A DNA stretch of 64,000 nt from Aliirhizobium wenxiniae (GTDB taxonomy: Bacteria > Pseudomonadota > Alphaproteobacteria > Rhizobiales > Rhizobiaceae), in the NCBI RefSeq assembly GCF_019511445.1, contig NZ_JAEUAN010000012.1:1-64000 (forward strand), in the 5' to 3' direction. This document shows positions 18,398 through 27,645 of this stretch, in pieces. Each line of letters begins with the position of its first letter. Positions within the stretch are counted from its first letter, which is position 1. The notes beneath the pieces were generated by a model. It saw nothing but the letters and a program-made list of their open reading frames with translations. It was not told the origin of the DNA and searched no databases. The translations under genes were made by a program, and so were the position numbers.

Positions 18398-18660
18398 ATC
18401 TGGCCTACCGTGACGGACGGAACATGGAAGCCCCCTTGCTTGGCAAGGTAGCCGACATTCCAGGCCTCATAGAAATAATGACCGCTCCTGCTCAGTGCTG
18501 GACAACCCAGCCAACTGTGATGATGACAGCCAAAGCCGCGCCCATAGAAATCTGAAATCCGGATAATGTCGTCATACCTCGCCTTTGTCTTTGAGATATC
18601 TGATGGTCCGGCGGGCAACTATCCTGCCCGCCGGACTGCTGATCAGGCCCGAACTGCTAA

Positions 18661-19681
18661 TCAGGCAAAGCCTTCAAGCACGACCTTGCCGATTGTCGAT
18701 CCGCTCTCGAGCTGCTCGTGAGCCTTTTTCAGGTTTGCAGCATTGATCCTACCAAAGTTGTTCGTGGCCGTTGTGCTAATCCTTCCAATGTCGACGGCGG
18801 CCGATATCTCGTTCAAGATACGTGCCTGCTCGTTCATGTCCGGTGTGCCATAGATGGCGCGCGTGAACATGAGTTCATGGTGGATCGATACGTCTTTCCG
18901 CTTGAATGCCATGACGTCGAAGCCCGATGGATCATCGATGAGGCAGAAACGACCCTGCGGCGCAATCAGCTCGACGATCTCATCGACATGCTGTGAGGTC
19001 TGAGTTGTCGAGAAAACGAAGGCCGGAGCGCCGATACCCAGAGCCGAGATCTGACTGGCGAGCGGCTTGGAGTGATCAACGACATGATGCGCACCGAGCG
19101 ATCTGACGAACTCCTGCGTTTCAGGACGCGAAGCCGTCGCAATGACGGTCAGATCGGTGAACTGCCGGGCGATCTGAATGGCGATAGACCCCACTCCGCC
19201 GGCGCCGCCGATGATCAGGACGGCGGGAGCAGCACCAGGAACCGGCTTGTTCACATCCAGACGGTCAAATAAGGCCTCCCATGCCGTCAACGATGTCAGC
19301 GGCAGCGCCGCAGCTTCGGCCCAGTCGAGTTTTGACGGCTTCTTGCCAACGATGCGCTCGTCCACCAGATGGAATTCGGCATTTGCCCCCGGACGGGTGA
19401 TGGACCCCGCACACCAGACCTCGTCTCCCACTTTGAAGTTGGTGACTTCGTCGCCGACCTCCGCGACGATCCCTGCCGCGTCCCAACCAATGACTTTCCA
19501 TTCAGCACCGTCGTCTGGTGAGGCGCTACGACGGACCTTGTAGTCCACCCGGATTGACCGAAATCGCTTTCACCTGAACGAGGATATCTCGGCCTTGGGT
19601 CCGTGGCCTTGGTAGTTCGATGTCGATGAGCGAATCCCGCTCGGAAATCGGCGAAGGAATTTTGTATCCGATGGCTTTCAT
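18661..19681 (-). pseudogene. Quinone oxidoreductase-like MDR, single-base frameshift
   Basis: A zinc-less medium-chain dehydrogenase/quinone reductase. The intact C-terminal part (18661-19548) has the GroES-like D-A-A-G-I-V-A-E-V-G, the cofactor-binding IIGGAGGVGSIAIQIARQFT and the end GKVVLEGF. The true N-terminus is in another frame: ATG 19681 gives M-K-A-I-G-Y-K-I-P-S-P-I through QGRDILVQVKAISVNP, then an extra C in the CCC run at 19548-19550 breaks the frame exactly where relatives read NPVDYKVRR. With one C removed the gene reads through from 19681 to 18661. Either a very recent mutation or a sequencing slip is possible. It follows the ABM gene and a second MDR in a minus-strand cluster. 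Confidence 0.75.
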
Positions 19682-19820
19682 ATGTGTCTCCATTTCGGAG
19701 TCTTCGACGTCACTTCTTTATCTTCCTGCGTTCGCGCGGGCGCCGGAAGGAGCCGACAGGCTCCTTCCTTGCGCTACTCTGGAACTTGCTAGGGTGCTGG
19801 CATGGCGGATGTTGCTCGTG

Positions 19821-20150
19821 TCAGCCGGCGGCATCCCCATTTTCATGATCGCTTGCGGCAAAGGCGCCGCCCTCGAGATGATAGACCGTCGGTTCCTCCG
19901 AGAAGTACTCCTGCAGGCCTCTCATGAACTCTTCATGGTCGTCGCTTGCTTCGAATCCAGGAGTATGATCCTCGAGTGAGCGCCATTGAACGATCAGGTT
20001 GAAAGCTTCCGGGGTTTCGATGCCCTGGGCCAATACGTGACCGCGGTACCCCTGCGCTCGCGTGAGGAGGGGAGCAACGTCCTCGAAGGCCTGCCTGAAC
20101 TCTTCAGTTTTATCCTTATGGACAGGCAGCACAGCTATCTCATAAATCAT
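19821..20150 (-). CDS. Antibiotic biosynthesis monooxygenase (ABM) domain protein
   Basis: A 109-residue protein of the ferredoxin-like dimeric alpha/beta barrel ABM fold: [19 protein letters not shown], the helix region F-E-D-V-A-P-L-L, and the strand [16 protein letters not shown]. Such proteins include quinol monooxygenases (YgiN) and haem-degrading enzymes. Its ATG overlaps the stop of the upstream MDR gene (ATGA), so the two are coupled, which fits a role with quinone-type substrates. No haem-ligand set is evident. Confidence 0.8.
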   Translation of the reverse strand: MIYEIAVLPVHKDKTEEFRQAFEDVAPLLTRAQGYRGHVLAQGIETPEAFNLIVQWRSLEDHTPGFEASDDHEEFMRGLQEYFSEEPTVYHLEGGAFAASDHENGDAAG

Positions 20151-21133
20151 GGTTGCACCTTTGTGTCGGCCGACGGGTCGACGGCAATTGCGATCTTGCC
20201 CCGCAAGCCGTTGTTGGGTTTTTCAAGCAGCGCATGGGCGAGCGGGAGGTCGGCAAGTGAGTAGACGGCACCCACGTGCGGCCGCAGCTGACCGCGCTCC
20301 ACCAGTGTGCTGAGCTCGTCGAGCTTGCCTTGGTTCTGCCTCGTGAAGACGAAGTGGTAACTCGCGTTCTTGCCCCATGCCTCAATGAGGTTTTGCGGCT
20401 GTGCAATGTCCACGATCGAGACGACGCGGCCAAGTTGCGCGAGCACCTTGGGGCTGTGGGTCAATGTGTCGCCGCCGAGTGTGTCGAAGACGACGTCTAC
20501 TCCGAGGCCCCCGGTTTCCCGCATGATGGCGTCGACATAATCTTCCTTTCTGTAGTCGATGACAACGTCCGCTCCGACACTTCGCGCAAACTCGAAATTC
20601 TCTTCGCGCACCGTTGTGAAGACCTTCGCACCGATGGCTTTCGCGACCTGGATCGCCACATGCCCTACCCCTCCGGCGCCGCCATGGATAAGGATGCTTT
20701 CTCCCACTCTCAGCGCAGCGCGCGAGACAAGGGCCTCCCAAGCTGTTCCGCCGACCAGGCTTAGGCTGGCTGCTTCAAGGTGGCTGAGCGCCTTGGGTTT
20801 CCTTCCGATGATTTTCTCGTTTGCGACGTGGTATTCTGCATAACTCCCCGGCCCGTCGAATATTTGCGGCGTGTACCAGACTTCATCTCCGGGAGAGAAC
20901 GTCGTTACGCCCGGACCGACGGCTTCGACTACTCCGGAAACGTCATGACCGGTAATCGCCGGCAACGGCACAAGGTCACGATAGTCGCCTCGCCGAACCT
21001 GGTAGTCCAGTGGATTGATCGAGGTGGCGTGGACCCGCACCAAGACTTGTCCAGCCTGAGGAATTGGCTTCGGCACGTCGGAAAGCTCAAAGGTCTCCGG
21101 ACCACCAAAGGAGTTGAGTGTCATCGCTTTCAT
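20147..21133 (-). CDS. NADP-dependent quinone oxidoreductase-like MDR
   Basis: A 328-residue medium-chain reductase of the zinc-independent quinone oxidoreductase group. Seen are the N-terminal [42 protein letters not shown], the nucleotide-binding [20 protein letters not shown] and LGGDTL. No structural or catalytic zinc cysteines are present. It is cytosolic and likely reduces quinones or enones with NADPH. It is first of a coupled pair with the ABM gene, and the frameshifted second MDR follows; all are on the minus strand downstream of an LLM monooxygenase. Confidence 0.85.
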   Translation of the reverse strand: MKAMTLNSFGGPETFELSDVPKPIPQAGQVLVRVHATSINPLDYQVRRGDYRDLVPLPAITGHDVSGVVEAVGPGVTTFSPGDEVWYTPQIFDGPGSYAEYHVANEKIIGRKPKALSHLEAASLSLVGGTAWEALVSRAALRVGESILIHGGAGGVGHVAIQVAKAIGAKVFTTVREENFEFARSVGADVVIDYRKEDYVDAIMRETGGLGVDVVFDTLGGDTLTHSPKVLAQLGRVVSIVDIAQPQNLIEAWGKNASYHFVFTRQNQGKLDELSTLVERGQLRPHVGAVYSLADLPLAHALLEKPNNGLRGKIAIAVDPSADTKVQP

Positions 21134-21275
21134 TGCAAATCCTCACTTTGTTAAAACTGCATATCGGGGTTTTCGACGCCGCTTCGTGAAATTCAGATGC
21201 TCTCACCGTGGTCTCCGAAGGAGCGGATAGCTGGCTTGTCGTAAGTCCGCTCCCCGCGGCTGTGCTTCAGTCAAT

Positions 21276-21551
21276 TTATCGATTGCTCAATTGTTGACGG
21301 CGTAGGAGCTCCAGCGACCGATCCTCCCCGATTTTGTAGGTTTCCTCGTAATGTGCTCCGTCCGCATAAAAGCGATGGGAAAACGTGGTTCCTACGGGAG
21401 ACTTCAGCAGCTTCGTTTTTGGCTGTCCCTGAAACGAGAGACTGCCCGGAATAGGCTCGAATGCACGTGCCTTCGTAGCCAGTGCCGCCTGGACGATCAG
21501 ACCGGCCAGCAAAATGGCAGCGGCGACGGCCTTTCGGTTTGTCAAAGTCAC
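21276..21551 (-). CDS. Small secreted protein, unknown function
   Basis: A 91-residue protein with a signal peptide (hydrophobic AVAAAILLAGLIVQAALA, cleavage likely after A-R-A) and a mature domain of about 60 residues, G-S-L-S-F-Q-G-Q-P then K-S-P-V-G-T-T-F-S-H-R-F, rich in Ser, Lys and Arg. I do not recognise it. It sits between an LLM-class monooxygenase and an MDR gene on the same strand and may belong to that operon. Confidence 0.6.
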   Translation of the reverse strand: MTLTNRKAVAAAILLAGLIVQAALATKARAFEPIPGSLSFQGQPKTKLLKSPVGTTFSHRFYADGAHYEETYKIGEDRSLELLRRQQLSNR

Positions 21552-21648
21552 AGTATTTTCCTTTCTTGACGTGATACCGTGGCGTTTCCCGCCCGGTTTT
21601 TGTGTCGAATTACGGAGAAGAGGTACTCACTGACAGCGGCCTCGCGCC

Positions 21649-22638
21649 TCATGTCGGACCGATCCTGAAATGCGGAATGACTTCAGTTCCGATCTCCTCA
21701 AGAACCTCGGCAACAAGCCTCCGGCTGAACTTGAGGTTCAGCGCGACGTGGTTGACCCCGATCGAGCGCAGGGCATCCAACAGCTCTGCCAGCCGTCGTC
21801 GCCCTACCCGATATCCGAGATGGATGGCGCTGGGCGGCATGTCCGGATTTGCGTCCAGATCGAGATAGAGCGATTGCGCGAGCGGTTTGAATGCTGCTCC
21901 GCTGTTATCAAGTGCGTCGCGCCAGCGTTTGGCGACCTGCGCTTGCTGAACCTTGTCCCGCGGATAGGTGAGCCAGCCATCACTGCGTTGCGCGATCCAC
22001 TCCAGCGATTGCTGGCTCTGGCCGGTGACGAGAGTGGGCAGCCGGGGCGAATGCGGTTTGGGTACGAGGTCACCACCGCCCGTAAGCCGGCCATAATGCG
22101 CCGACGCGTGGACGGGAAAACGCTTCGTCAGCAATGCCTCGACATAGTCGAACGCGTCACGGAAGAGGTCGCCACGCAGATCGGCATCCCGGCGATATGC
22201 CGGGTACTCGACCGGGCGGTCGCCGGAAGCCACGCCGAACACGAAACGTCCGCCGGATAGGCGATCGAGCGATGCCGCGGCCTTGGCGACATCGATCGGG
22301 TGATGAAGCGGCAGGATGACGGCGCCTGTAGCAAGCGCGATGGTGGACGTGCTCGCCGCGATCGTCGCAAGCCAGACGAAAGGGTCGTAAATCTGGCCCA
22401 GATCGCCGAAGGTCGGGTCGTTCAGCGGCACATCCCGCGCCCAGAGCGCAGCAAAGCCTAGACGCTCGGCCTGCTGGGCAAGCTCGATCTGGTCGCGCAT
22501 GGCGGGCTCGGGCCCATCGAAAGCCTCAATCGGGAAATAGACGCCTAGTGTCAACTGCTCCGGCGCGAACATGGACACATAGCCACGGCCGAACAGGTTC
22601 GGACCGGCCCTTACGGCCGGTGATGGAATAATGGTCAT
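21649..22638 (-). CDS. LLM-class flavin-dependent oxidoreductase
   Basis: A 329-residue luciferase-like TIM-barrel protein (of the TIGR03571 type). Seen are LTLGVYFPIEAFDGPEPAM, ERLGFAALWARDVPL, the flavin-site IALATGAVILPLHHP, L-D-R-L-S-G-G-R-F-V-F-G-V-A-S-G-D, and PTLVTGQSQQSLEWIA. It would use reduced FMN and oxygen, or F420 in some relatives, on an unknown substrate. AAAGGA precedes ATG 22638. It is divergent from a LysR gene 140 bases away, which is its likely regulator. Unlike the copy at 5.2-6.2 kb, this one is intact. Confidence 0.85.
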   Translation of the reverse strand: MTIIPSPAVRAGPNLFGRGYVSMFAPEQLTLGVYFPIEAFDGPEPAMRDQIELAQQAERLGFAALWARDVPLNDPTFGDLGQIYDPFVWLATIAASTSTIALATGAVILPLHHPIDVAKAAASLDRLSGGRFVFGVASGDRPVEYPAYRRDADLRGDLFRDAFDYVEALLTKRFPVHASAHYGRLTGGGDLVPKPHSPRLPTLVTGQSQQSLEWIAQRSDGWLTYPRDKVQQAQVAKRWRDALDNSGAAFKPLAQSLYLDLDANPDMPPSAIHLGYRVGRRRLAELLDALRSIGVNHVALNLKFSRRLVAEVLEEIGTEVIPHFRIGPT

Positions 22639-22778
22639 GGCGATATCCTTTGAACAGTCGCTGTGACGGGCTCACCAACCATGGTGCCGTCTCGATGGCT
22701 CCTATTTGATCTATCGCGATTGCTTTCGGTAGCGCCCCGTTTTAGGATCATTTTCAATAAAATTTTGAAAGTCACCTC

Positions 22779-23696
22779 ATGGACGTGGACGATCTGAATC
22801 TTTTCGTGCGTATCGCCCGGATGCACAGTATCAGTGCCGCAGCCCGCGACCTGGGTCTCACACCCGCGGGAGCGAGCGCCAAACTGGCCGCTCTTGAACG
22901 AAGACTCAGCGCCAGGCTCCTCCATCGCACCACGCGGCAAACGACCTTGACCGAAGACGGTCTCGCTTTCCTGCCCCATGCGGAACATGTTGTGCTCGCT
23001 GCGGAAGCTGCCCGAGCGGCGCTCGGACGAGAGCAGGCCACGCCTCGCGGCACATTGCGCGTAGCCGCCCCCGCCTCGTTCGCGCGCATGCACATTGTAC
23101 CGGGCCTGCCCGACTTCTGCAGGCTATACCCCGACTTGACGCTTGACTTGCGCATCTCCGACAGCATCGTTGATCTGGTTGAGGGAGCCTTCGATGTGGC
23201 GGTTCGTTATACCGAACTCAGCGACTCGTCCTTCGTCGCGCGGCGGCTTGCTCCGGACAATCGGGTTCTGGTCGCCTCGCCCGAATATCTCGAGCAGCAT
23301 GGCCGGCCTGGCACGCCCGACGACTTGGCGAAACACACTTGCCTCGTCGTCGGCACGCTGGATCTTTGGACGTTTCAAGGGAAAGATTCGGAAGTAATCG
23401 AGCGGCGTGTCATTCCGAGCCTGCGCATCAATGACGGAACTGCAGTGCGCGACGCGGCCTCGGCCGGTCTTGGTATCGCTCTCATGGCCACATGGTGCGC
23501 ATCAGACGAACTGCGATCTGGCACCCTCGTACCGGCGCTCCCCGAATACCCGTTGATCTCAACACAGACGCTTTGGGCGCTCTATCCAAGTTCCCGCGAA
23601 CTGGCACCGAAAGTGCGCGTGTTCATCGACTGGCTTGTCAATCGATTTGGGCCTCAACCCTATTGGGACAAGGGCCTCGAGGATATCCTCATGTAA
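22779..23696 (+). CDS. LysR-family transcriptional regulator
   Basis: A 305-residue LysR regulator: N-terminal winged helix-turn-helix DLNLFVRIARMHSISAAARD with a recognition helix G-A-S-A-K-L-A-A-L-E-R, LHRTTRQTTLTEDGLAF and an effector domain starting GTLRVAAPASFARMHIVPGL. It faces the LLM monooxygenase gene across a 140-base intergenic region that would hold a shared operator. The cognate inducer is unknown; the divergent arrangement is the standard layout for LysR activators. Confidence 0.87.
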   Translation: MDVDDLNLFVRIARMHSISAAARDLGLTPAGASAKLAALERRLSARLLHRTTRQTTLTEDGLAFLPHAEHVVLAAEAARAALGREQATPRGTLRVAAPASFARMHIVPGLPDFCRLYPDLTLDLRISDSIVDLVEGAFDVAVRYTELSDSSFVARRLAPDNRVLVASPEYLEQHGRPGTPDDLAKHTCLVVGTLDLWTFQGKDSEVIERRVIPSLRINDGTAVRDAASAGLGIALMATWCASDELRSGTLVPALPEYPLISTQTLWALYPSSRELAPKVRVFIDWLVNRFGPQPYWDKGLEDILM

Positions 23697-23787
23697 AGAG
23701 GGTGATCAATGGATCGGTAAACGAGTGAGCCGCCTGTGCGAGCGGCTAATTTGCAGTACCTCTTAGACCCTCAGATGCTTGAGCTCC

Positions 23788-25011
23788 TCAATTCTCACCG
23801 GCGACCTGGAATGGGCCTGTCACTGCAGAACTGGCTGTCTCAAATACGAAGGCACCAACATTTCCGAGGATCCTGCGATCTCGAGCCTCCGTTTCTGCCA
23901 GCGTACCGGCGAAGCGCGCGAAAGAGGCAAATCGGTCATGGCCGAGACCATCGACAGACTGCAGGGACGAAATATCTACGACCCTCAACCTGTCTGACTT
24001 GGCAGCTTCCTTAATGATTTGGTCGTGCACATCTACCTTTCCAACGCGTTTGCGCCGCATAGCAAGAAGGCTCGATACCGCCAAGGCTCGATCGGATTTG
24101 GAAACCAGCAGGGTAATCGGTGTTGATAGCTCTCCGATATCCGTGATTTGGGAGCGGAATACATCGACGTCGATATCCGGCGAGGCGAGGATAATCTGCA
24201 ATTTCCCCAAAATGCCGGCGCGCCCGTTCAACCTGAGCTGCCTTACCGCTTCCATGGACAGGAACCCGCCCATACTGTGAGCCACCAAGGTGATCCGTTT
24301 GATTTTAGCGGATTCCCCGAGAGCTTCGAGAACACTGGTCAGTTCGCTACGAGAGTAGAGAGCAGCATCACGATCGGTAACGTAGCCCATCACACTCGCC
24401 GCAGAAGGCCACGCAAAAAGGACCGGCGGGCGAGCCGCATCTACATCAGCAGTCATTTGCGCGGTTCGATACAATGCCTCCACGAAGCTGTTGTTGTATC
24501 CGTGCACGAAAACACTGGCCGTCCCATCGAATGCTGGATCGTCAACGATCTTGCCGACAAAATCGTCCGCCGTGAGACTTTCGCGACCAGTGACGAGATA
24601 ATCGCTTCCAGGCTTTGGATTTGATTTTGGATACGAAATATTCGTCCCACTTCGGTTTGTTGGTACGGAGAACCGATAGCGTTCGAAGTGGAGGCCTTTT
24701 TCCCACTCGCGTGTATAGCCCAGACCGGACTTGGACTTTGCGCGATTTGTGGCTGTAATCAGTGTGACGCCCTCGGTTTCACTGGAATCGGAAGCGGTCA
24801 CGAGGGGAGATAGTACGTCTTCTGTGGGGCGTGACGAACAGCCCGATAGCGCAATTGATGAAGCAATCGCTGCTAATGCGATATTGATGCGAATGGTTGC
24901 TCTCCGCGCTCGCCGATGGATTGGCAACGCGGTATTGGCCATCACCATGCGAGAGCCAAGCGGCATAGAGGGATGCTTCGCAGCATCTGTCGAGGTAAGG
25001 TACCAAGGCAT
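23788..25011 (-). CDS. Alpha/beta hydrolase lipoprotein (DUF900)
   Basis: A 407-residue putative outer- or inner-membrane-anchored hydrolase. The N-terminal region has a hydrophobic stretch AAIASSIALSGCSS with a lipobox. The catalytic domain matches DUF900: VFVHGYNNSFVEALYRTAQM (oxyanion segment), VLFAWPSAASVMGY, D-R-D-A-A, the nucleophile elbow VAHSMGGFLSMEA, and an acid/His late in the protein (VDGLGHDRFA). The frame opens at 25011; ATG 24948 gives a tidier lipoprotein signal. It lies between LysR and HxlR genes with no evident partner. Substrate unknown. Confidence 0.75.
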   Translation of the reverse strand: MPWYLTSTDAAKHPSMPLGSRMVMANTALPIHRRARRATIRINIALAAIASSIALSGCSSRPTEDVLSPLVTASDSSETEGVTLITATNRAKSKSGLGYTREWEKGLHFERYRFSVPTNRSGTNISYPKSNPKPGSDYLVTGRESLTADDFVGKIVDDPAFDGTASVFVHGYNNSFVEALYRTAQMTADVDAARPPVLFAWPSAASVMGYVTDRDAALYSRSELTSVLEALGESAKIKRITLVAHSMGGFLSMEAVRQLRLNGRAGILGKLQIILASPDIDVDVFRSQITDIGELSTPITLLVSKSDRALAVSSLLAMRRKRVGKVDVHDQIIKEAAKSDRLRVVDISSLQSVDGLGHDRFASFARFAGTLAETEARDRRILGNVGAFVFETASSAVTGPFQVAGEN

Positions 25012-25362
25012 TTTTGGCTAAGACAAGATCAGATCGGATTGAACGAGGGGGAGACTGGCACCTTGGTGAAAGGAGCGATAGGTGCCATTTGCGATCATCT
25101 AAGTTGCAAAATCCGGAACGGTCACGACGATTGAAGGTCTCTAGCGCGCCACTGCAGGAGCGCGTCCTGTATCATTGCCAGAAAGCGGGAGTTGGCGAGA
25201 CAGCTTATTGGCCAATACCGAGCATGGCCCCGATCTTGCCTACCGGCATTTTGTCGTGGGACCGCTCAGCCAGTATCCTGCCCGGAATATCCAGATACTG
25301 ATCGAGATCCTGATCGAGTGCCTTGGAAAAGCGAATGACAGTAAGGCCGCCTCAGACGGCAA

Positions 25363-25827
25363 CTATGCGTCCTTCTCGTGAAGAACGGCCTCCTGCCTCA
25401 GCGTGCTTCTACATGCGCCCGTATCGACCGGGAGCCCGCTGAGTTCCTGCAGTTTCTCCCCCCACTTGCACATGCTGACAAGTACCGGAGCCAGGGACCG
25501 CCCCAAATCGGTGAGCTCATATTCTACCTTCGGCGGCACCTCGGGGTATATGATCCGGCTGATGATGCCGTCGGCCTCCAATTCTCTGAGTTGAAGCGTG
25601 ATCATTCTCGGCGTCGCCGCAGGTGTAAGGCGGCAAATGGCATTGAAGCGCAATTTGCCGTCGAGCAGATGGAAGAGGATCACCGGTTTCCACACGCCGC
25701 CGATGACTGAGATCGTCGCTTCAACAGCGCAGCCCGTCCTGAGAGCCGTCCGCCGCTTGCGTTTCAAAGGGACACTATCATTCATGATACTACATGCTCT
25801 TTTTGTACGTACTTCAGCAATAGTCAT
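25363..25827 (-). CDS. HxlR-family transcriptional regulator
   Basis: A 154-residue winged-helix regulator of the HxlR (DUF24) family: the signature V-I-G-G-V-W-K-P-V-I-L-F-H-L-L with RFNAICRLTPAATPRMITLQ, LRELEADGIISRI, then YELTDLGRSLAPVL. Such proteins often respond to aldehydes, quinones or disulfide stress through a conserved Cys; here C-A-V-E precedes the core helix. AAGGA lies 6 bases before the ATG. It is divergent from the NmrA gene, 90 bases apart, and is its probable regulator. Confidence 0.85.
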   Translation of the reverse strand: MTIAEVRTKRACSIMNDSVPLKRKRRTALRTGCAVEATISVIGGVWKPVILFHLLDGKLRFNAICRLTPAATPRMITLQLRELEADGIISRIIYPEVPPKVEYELTDLGRSLAPVLVSMCKWGEKLQELSGLPVDTGACRSTLRQEAVLHEKDA

Positions 25828-25917
25828 TGTATCCTTACTTGGGCGGCATGGAAAGACGGCGCGCTACCCGGTGCGCCGCGTGTCCAGCCGCACATCCAAA
25901 GTAGGAAATCAACTCAA

Positions 25918-26871
25918 ATGTCTATGGAACAAAAGCCGCTGATCTCAGTCGTTGGCGCCACCAGCAAGCAGGGTCGCAGCGTCGCCACGACGCTGCTCAA
26001 GAGCAAACAGTATCGGGTCCGGGCGCTGACCCGCGATCGTGACACTGCCGGGGCCCGCAGCTTGGCGGAGCTCGGTGCCGAAGTCGTCGTCGCCCCGCTT
26101 GGCCTCGGCCATGAGAAGGATCTCTTGGCGGCCTTCAAGGGAGCCGACGGCGCGTATCTTATGACGCCGCAGCTCCTGCCCCAATACAACGCCGAATTTG
26201 CTCTCGGCAAACAGCTGGCAGATGCAGCGGTTGAGGCCGGCGTCGGGCACATCGTTTTCTCGACCCTCGAAAACGTCGAAAAAATTTCCGGCGGCAAAAA
26301 GTACACCCCGCACTTCACCGACAAGGCCCTTGTCGCCGACTACATTCGCACGCTGCCGATAACGCACTCGTTCGTCTCGCTGGCCTTCTTCTATACCAAC
26401 CTGTTGGAATACTATGTGCCACAGATGGAGGGCGATACGCTCCTGATGCCGATCTACCTGCCGGAGGATTTCCGTGCACCCTTTGTCGATCCTGTTACCG
26501 CGACCGGCCCGGCAGTGCTGTCCGTGTTCTCCAACCCTCAGACCTTCAAGGGCAAGACACTCCCGATCGTCGGCGACATCCTTTCTCCGCGCGAAATGGT
26601 CGATACATTCCAGCGCGTCACCGGTGTAAAAGCTGAATACCGCAGTGCTTTCAAGCGCGAAGAGCTTTTGAAATTCTTTCCGGGTTTCGCCGCCAACGAG
26701 CTTTTGGTCGACGAGTTGATCGGCATGGTCGAGTTCGCTGCCGAGTACGGCTACTTCGGCAAGGAACACGACCTGGAGTGGAGCCGTCGCCTGAACCCAC
26801 AAACGCTCTCTTGGGAGCAGTTCCTGAAGTCGACCGGATGGCGCGGCGACAAGACCCAGTTCGGCCTTTGA
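25918..26871 (+). CDS. NmrA-family NAD(P)-binding protein
   Basis: A 317-residue atypical SDR of the NmrA/isoflavone-reductase type. The N-terminal Rossmann fold has VVGATSKQGRSVATTLL, VRALTRDRDT and the strand A-D-G-A-Y-L-M-T-P-Q. No Y-x-x-x-K pair stands out. Relatives act as redox sensors or NAD(P)H:quinone reductases. It is divergent from the HxlR gene and followed by an NTF2-like gene on the same strand, a common HxlR-NmrA arrangement responding to quinones. Confidence 0.82.
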   Translation: MSMEQKPLISVVGATSKQGRSVATTLLKSKQYRVRALTRDRDTAGARSLAELGAEVVVAPLGLGHEKDLLAAFKGADGAYLMTPQLLPQYNAEFALGKQLADAAVEAGVGHIVFSTLENVEKISGGKKYTPHFTDKALVADYIRTLPITHSFVSLAFFYTNLLEYYVPQMEGDTLLMPIYLPEDFRAPFVDPVTATGPAVLSVFSNPQTFKGKTLPIVGDILSPREMVDTFQRVTGVKAEYRSAFKREELLKFFPGFAANELLVDELIGMVEFAAEYGYFGKEHDLEWSRRLNPQTLSWEQFLKSTGWRGDKTQFGL

Positions 26872-27010
26872 ACCTCTCTACCGGCGTCAGCAGGGCGCAG
26901 GCAGATCGTCCCGTGGACGCCGACGCCGCACAGCACGGTCAGGCCCTTATCTGCATTCGAAGCCCGCACGCCGCCCGTTTCCCTTCAGCCCTAACAGTGG
27001 AGAAACAACA

Positions 27011-27409
27011 ATGAGCATAGAAGACAACAAGCAAATCGTACGAGAATTCTGCGACCATTTCAGAACGTCGAACACGGCCGGACTGATTGATGCCATGACC
27101 GAGGACGCAACATGGTGGGTTAACGGCAAGCCTCACCTGTTTTCGTCCGCAGGCACCAAGACCCGAGCAGAGGCCGCAGCCATGTTTCGCAACATGTTTT
27201 CGGCCTACACGAATGGTCTGAATATGAAAATAATCAACATGGTGGGCGAGGGTGACAGTGTTGCTGCCGAAGCTCAATCGCAAGCAACCACAAAGTCGGG
27301 CAAAGCCTATAAGAACGAGTACTTTTTCCTCTTCAAGATACGTGACGGAAAAATCGCGATCGTGAGGGAATACACTGACCTCATGCATGTGCAGGAAACA
27401 TTTGGTTGA
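27011..27409 (+). CDS. SnoaL/NTF2-like protein
   Basis: A 132-residue NTF2-fold protein: D-N-K-Q-I-V-R-E-F-C-D-H-F then the strand TEDATWWVNGKPH, and NEYFFLFKIRDGKIAIVREY close to the C-terminus. This is the same small-enzyme fold as the gene at 14614 but a different subfamily (ketosteroid isomerase-like). It is 139 bases downstream of the NmrA gene and likely read from the same promoter. Its substrate is not predictable. Confidence 0.75.
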   Translation: MSIEDNKQIVREFCDHFRTSNTAGLIDAMTEDATWWVNGKPHLFSSAGTKTRAEAAAMFRNMFSAYTNGLNMKIINMVGEGDSVAAEAQSQATTKSGKAYKNEYFFLFKIRDGKIAIVREYTDLMHVQETFG

Positions 27410-27645
27410 TCTTTGGTTCATATGCGACGCCGTTAAAGTTACGGCGTACCCAGTGGCGAAGCGGCGGATTGCGCATCGTCGCTTCGGGACTGCCCACGTA
27501 GGGAAAGCTTCTCGATGCCACCCCGTGAAATGTTGTGATCCATTCTTTTCAGTGTTGGCAATCCCGAAGCCTCGGTCTTGACAGGAATGGAACATGCGAC
27601 TCAGCAGTAAGCGCCTTAGGCGTGCCGGAAATCTTCACCAGGGGG

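Noticed and set aside
18603..18637. Strong GTCCGGCGGGCA/TGCCCGCCGGAC hairpin between the kinase and MDR genes
   Set aside because: No T run on either strand, so not called an intrinsic terminator; it may still act as a transcript end stabiliser.
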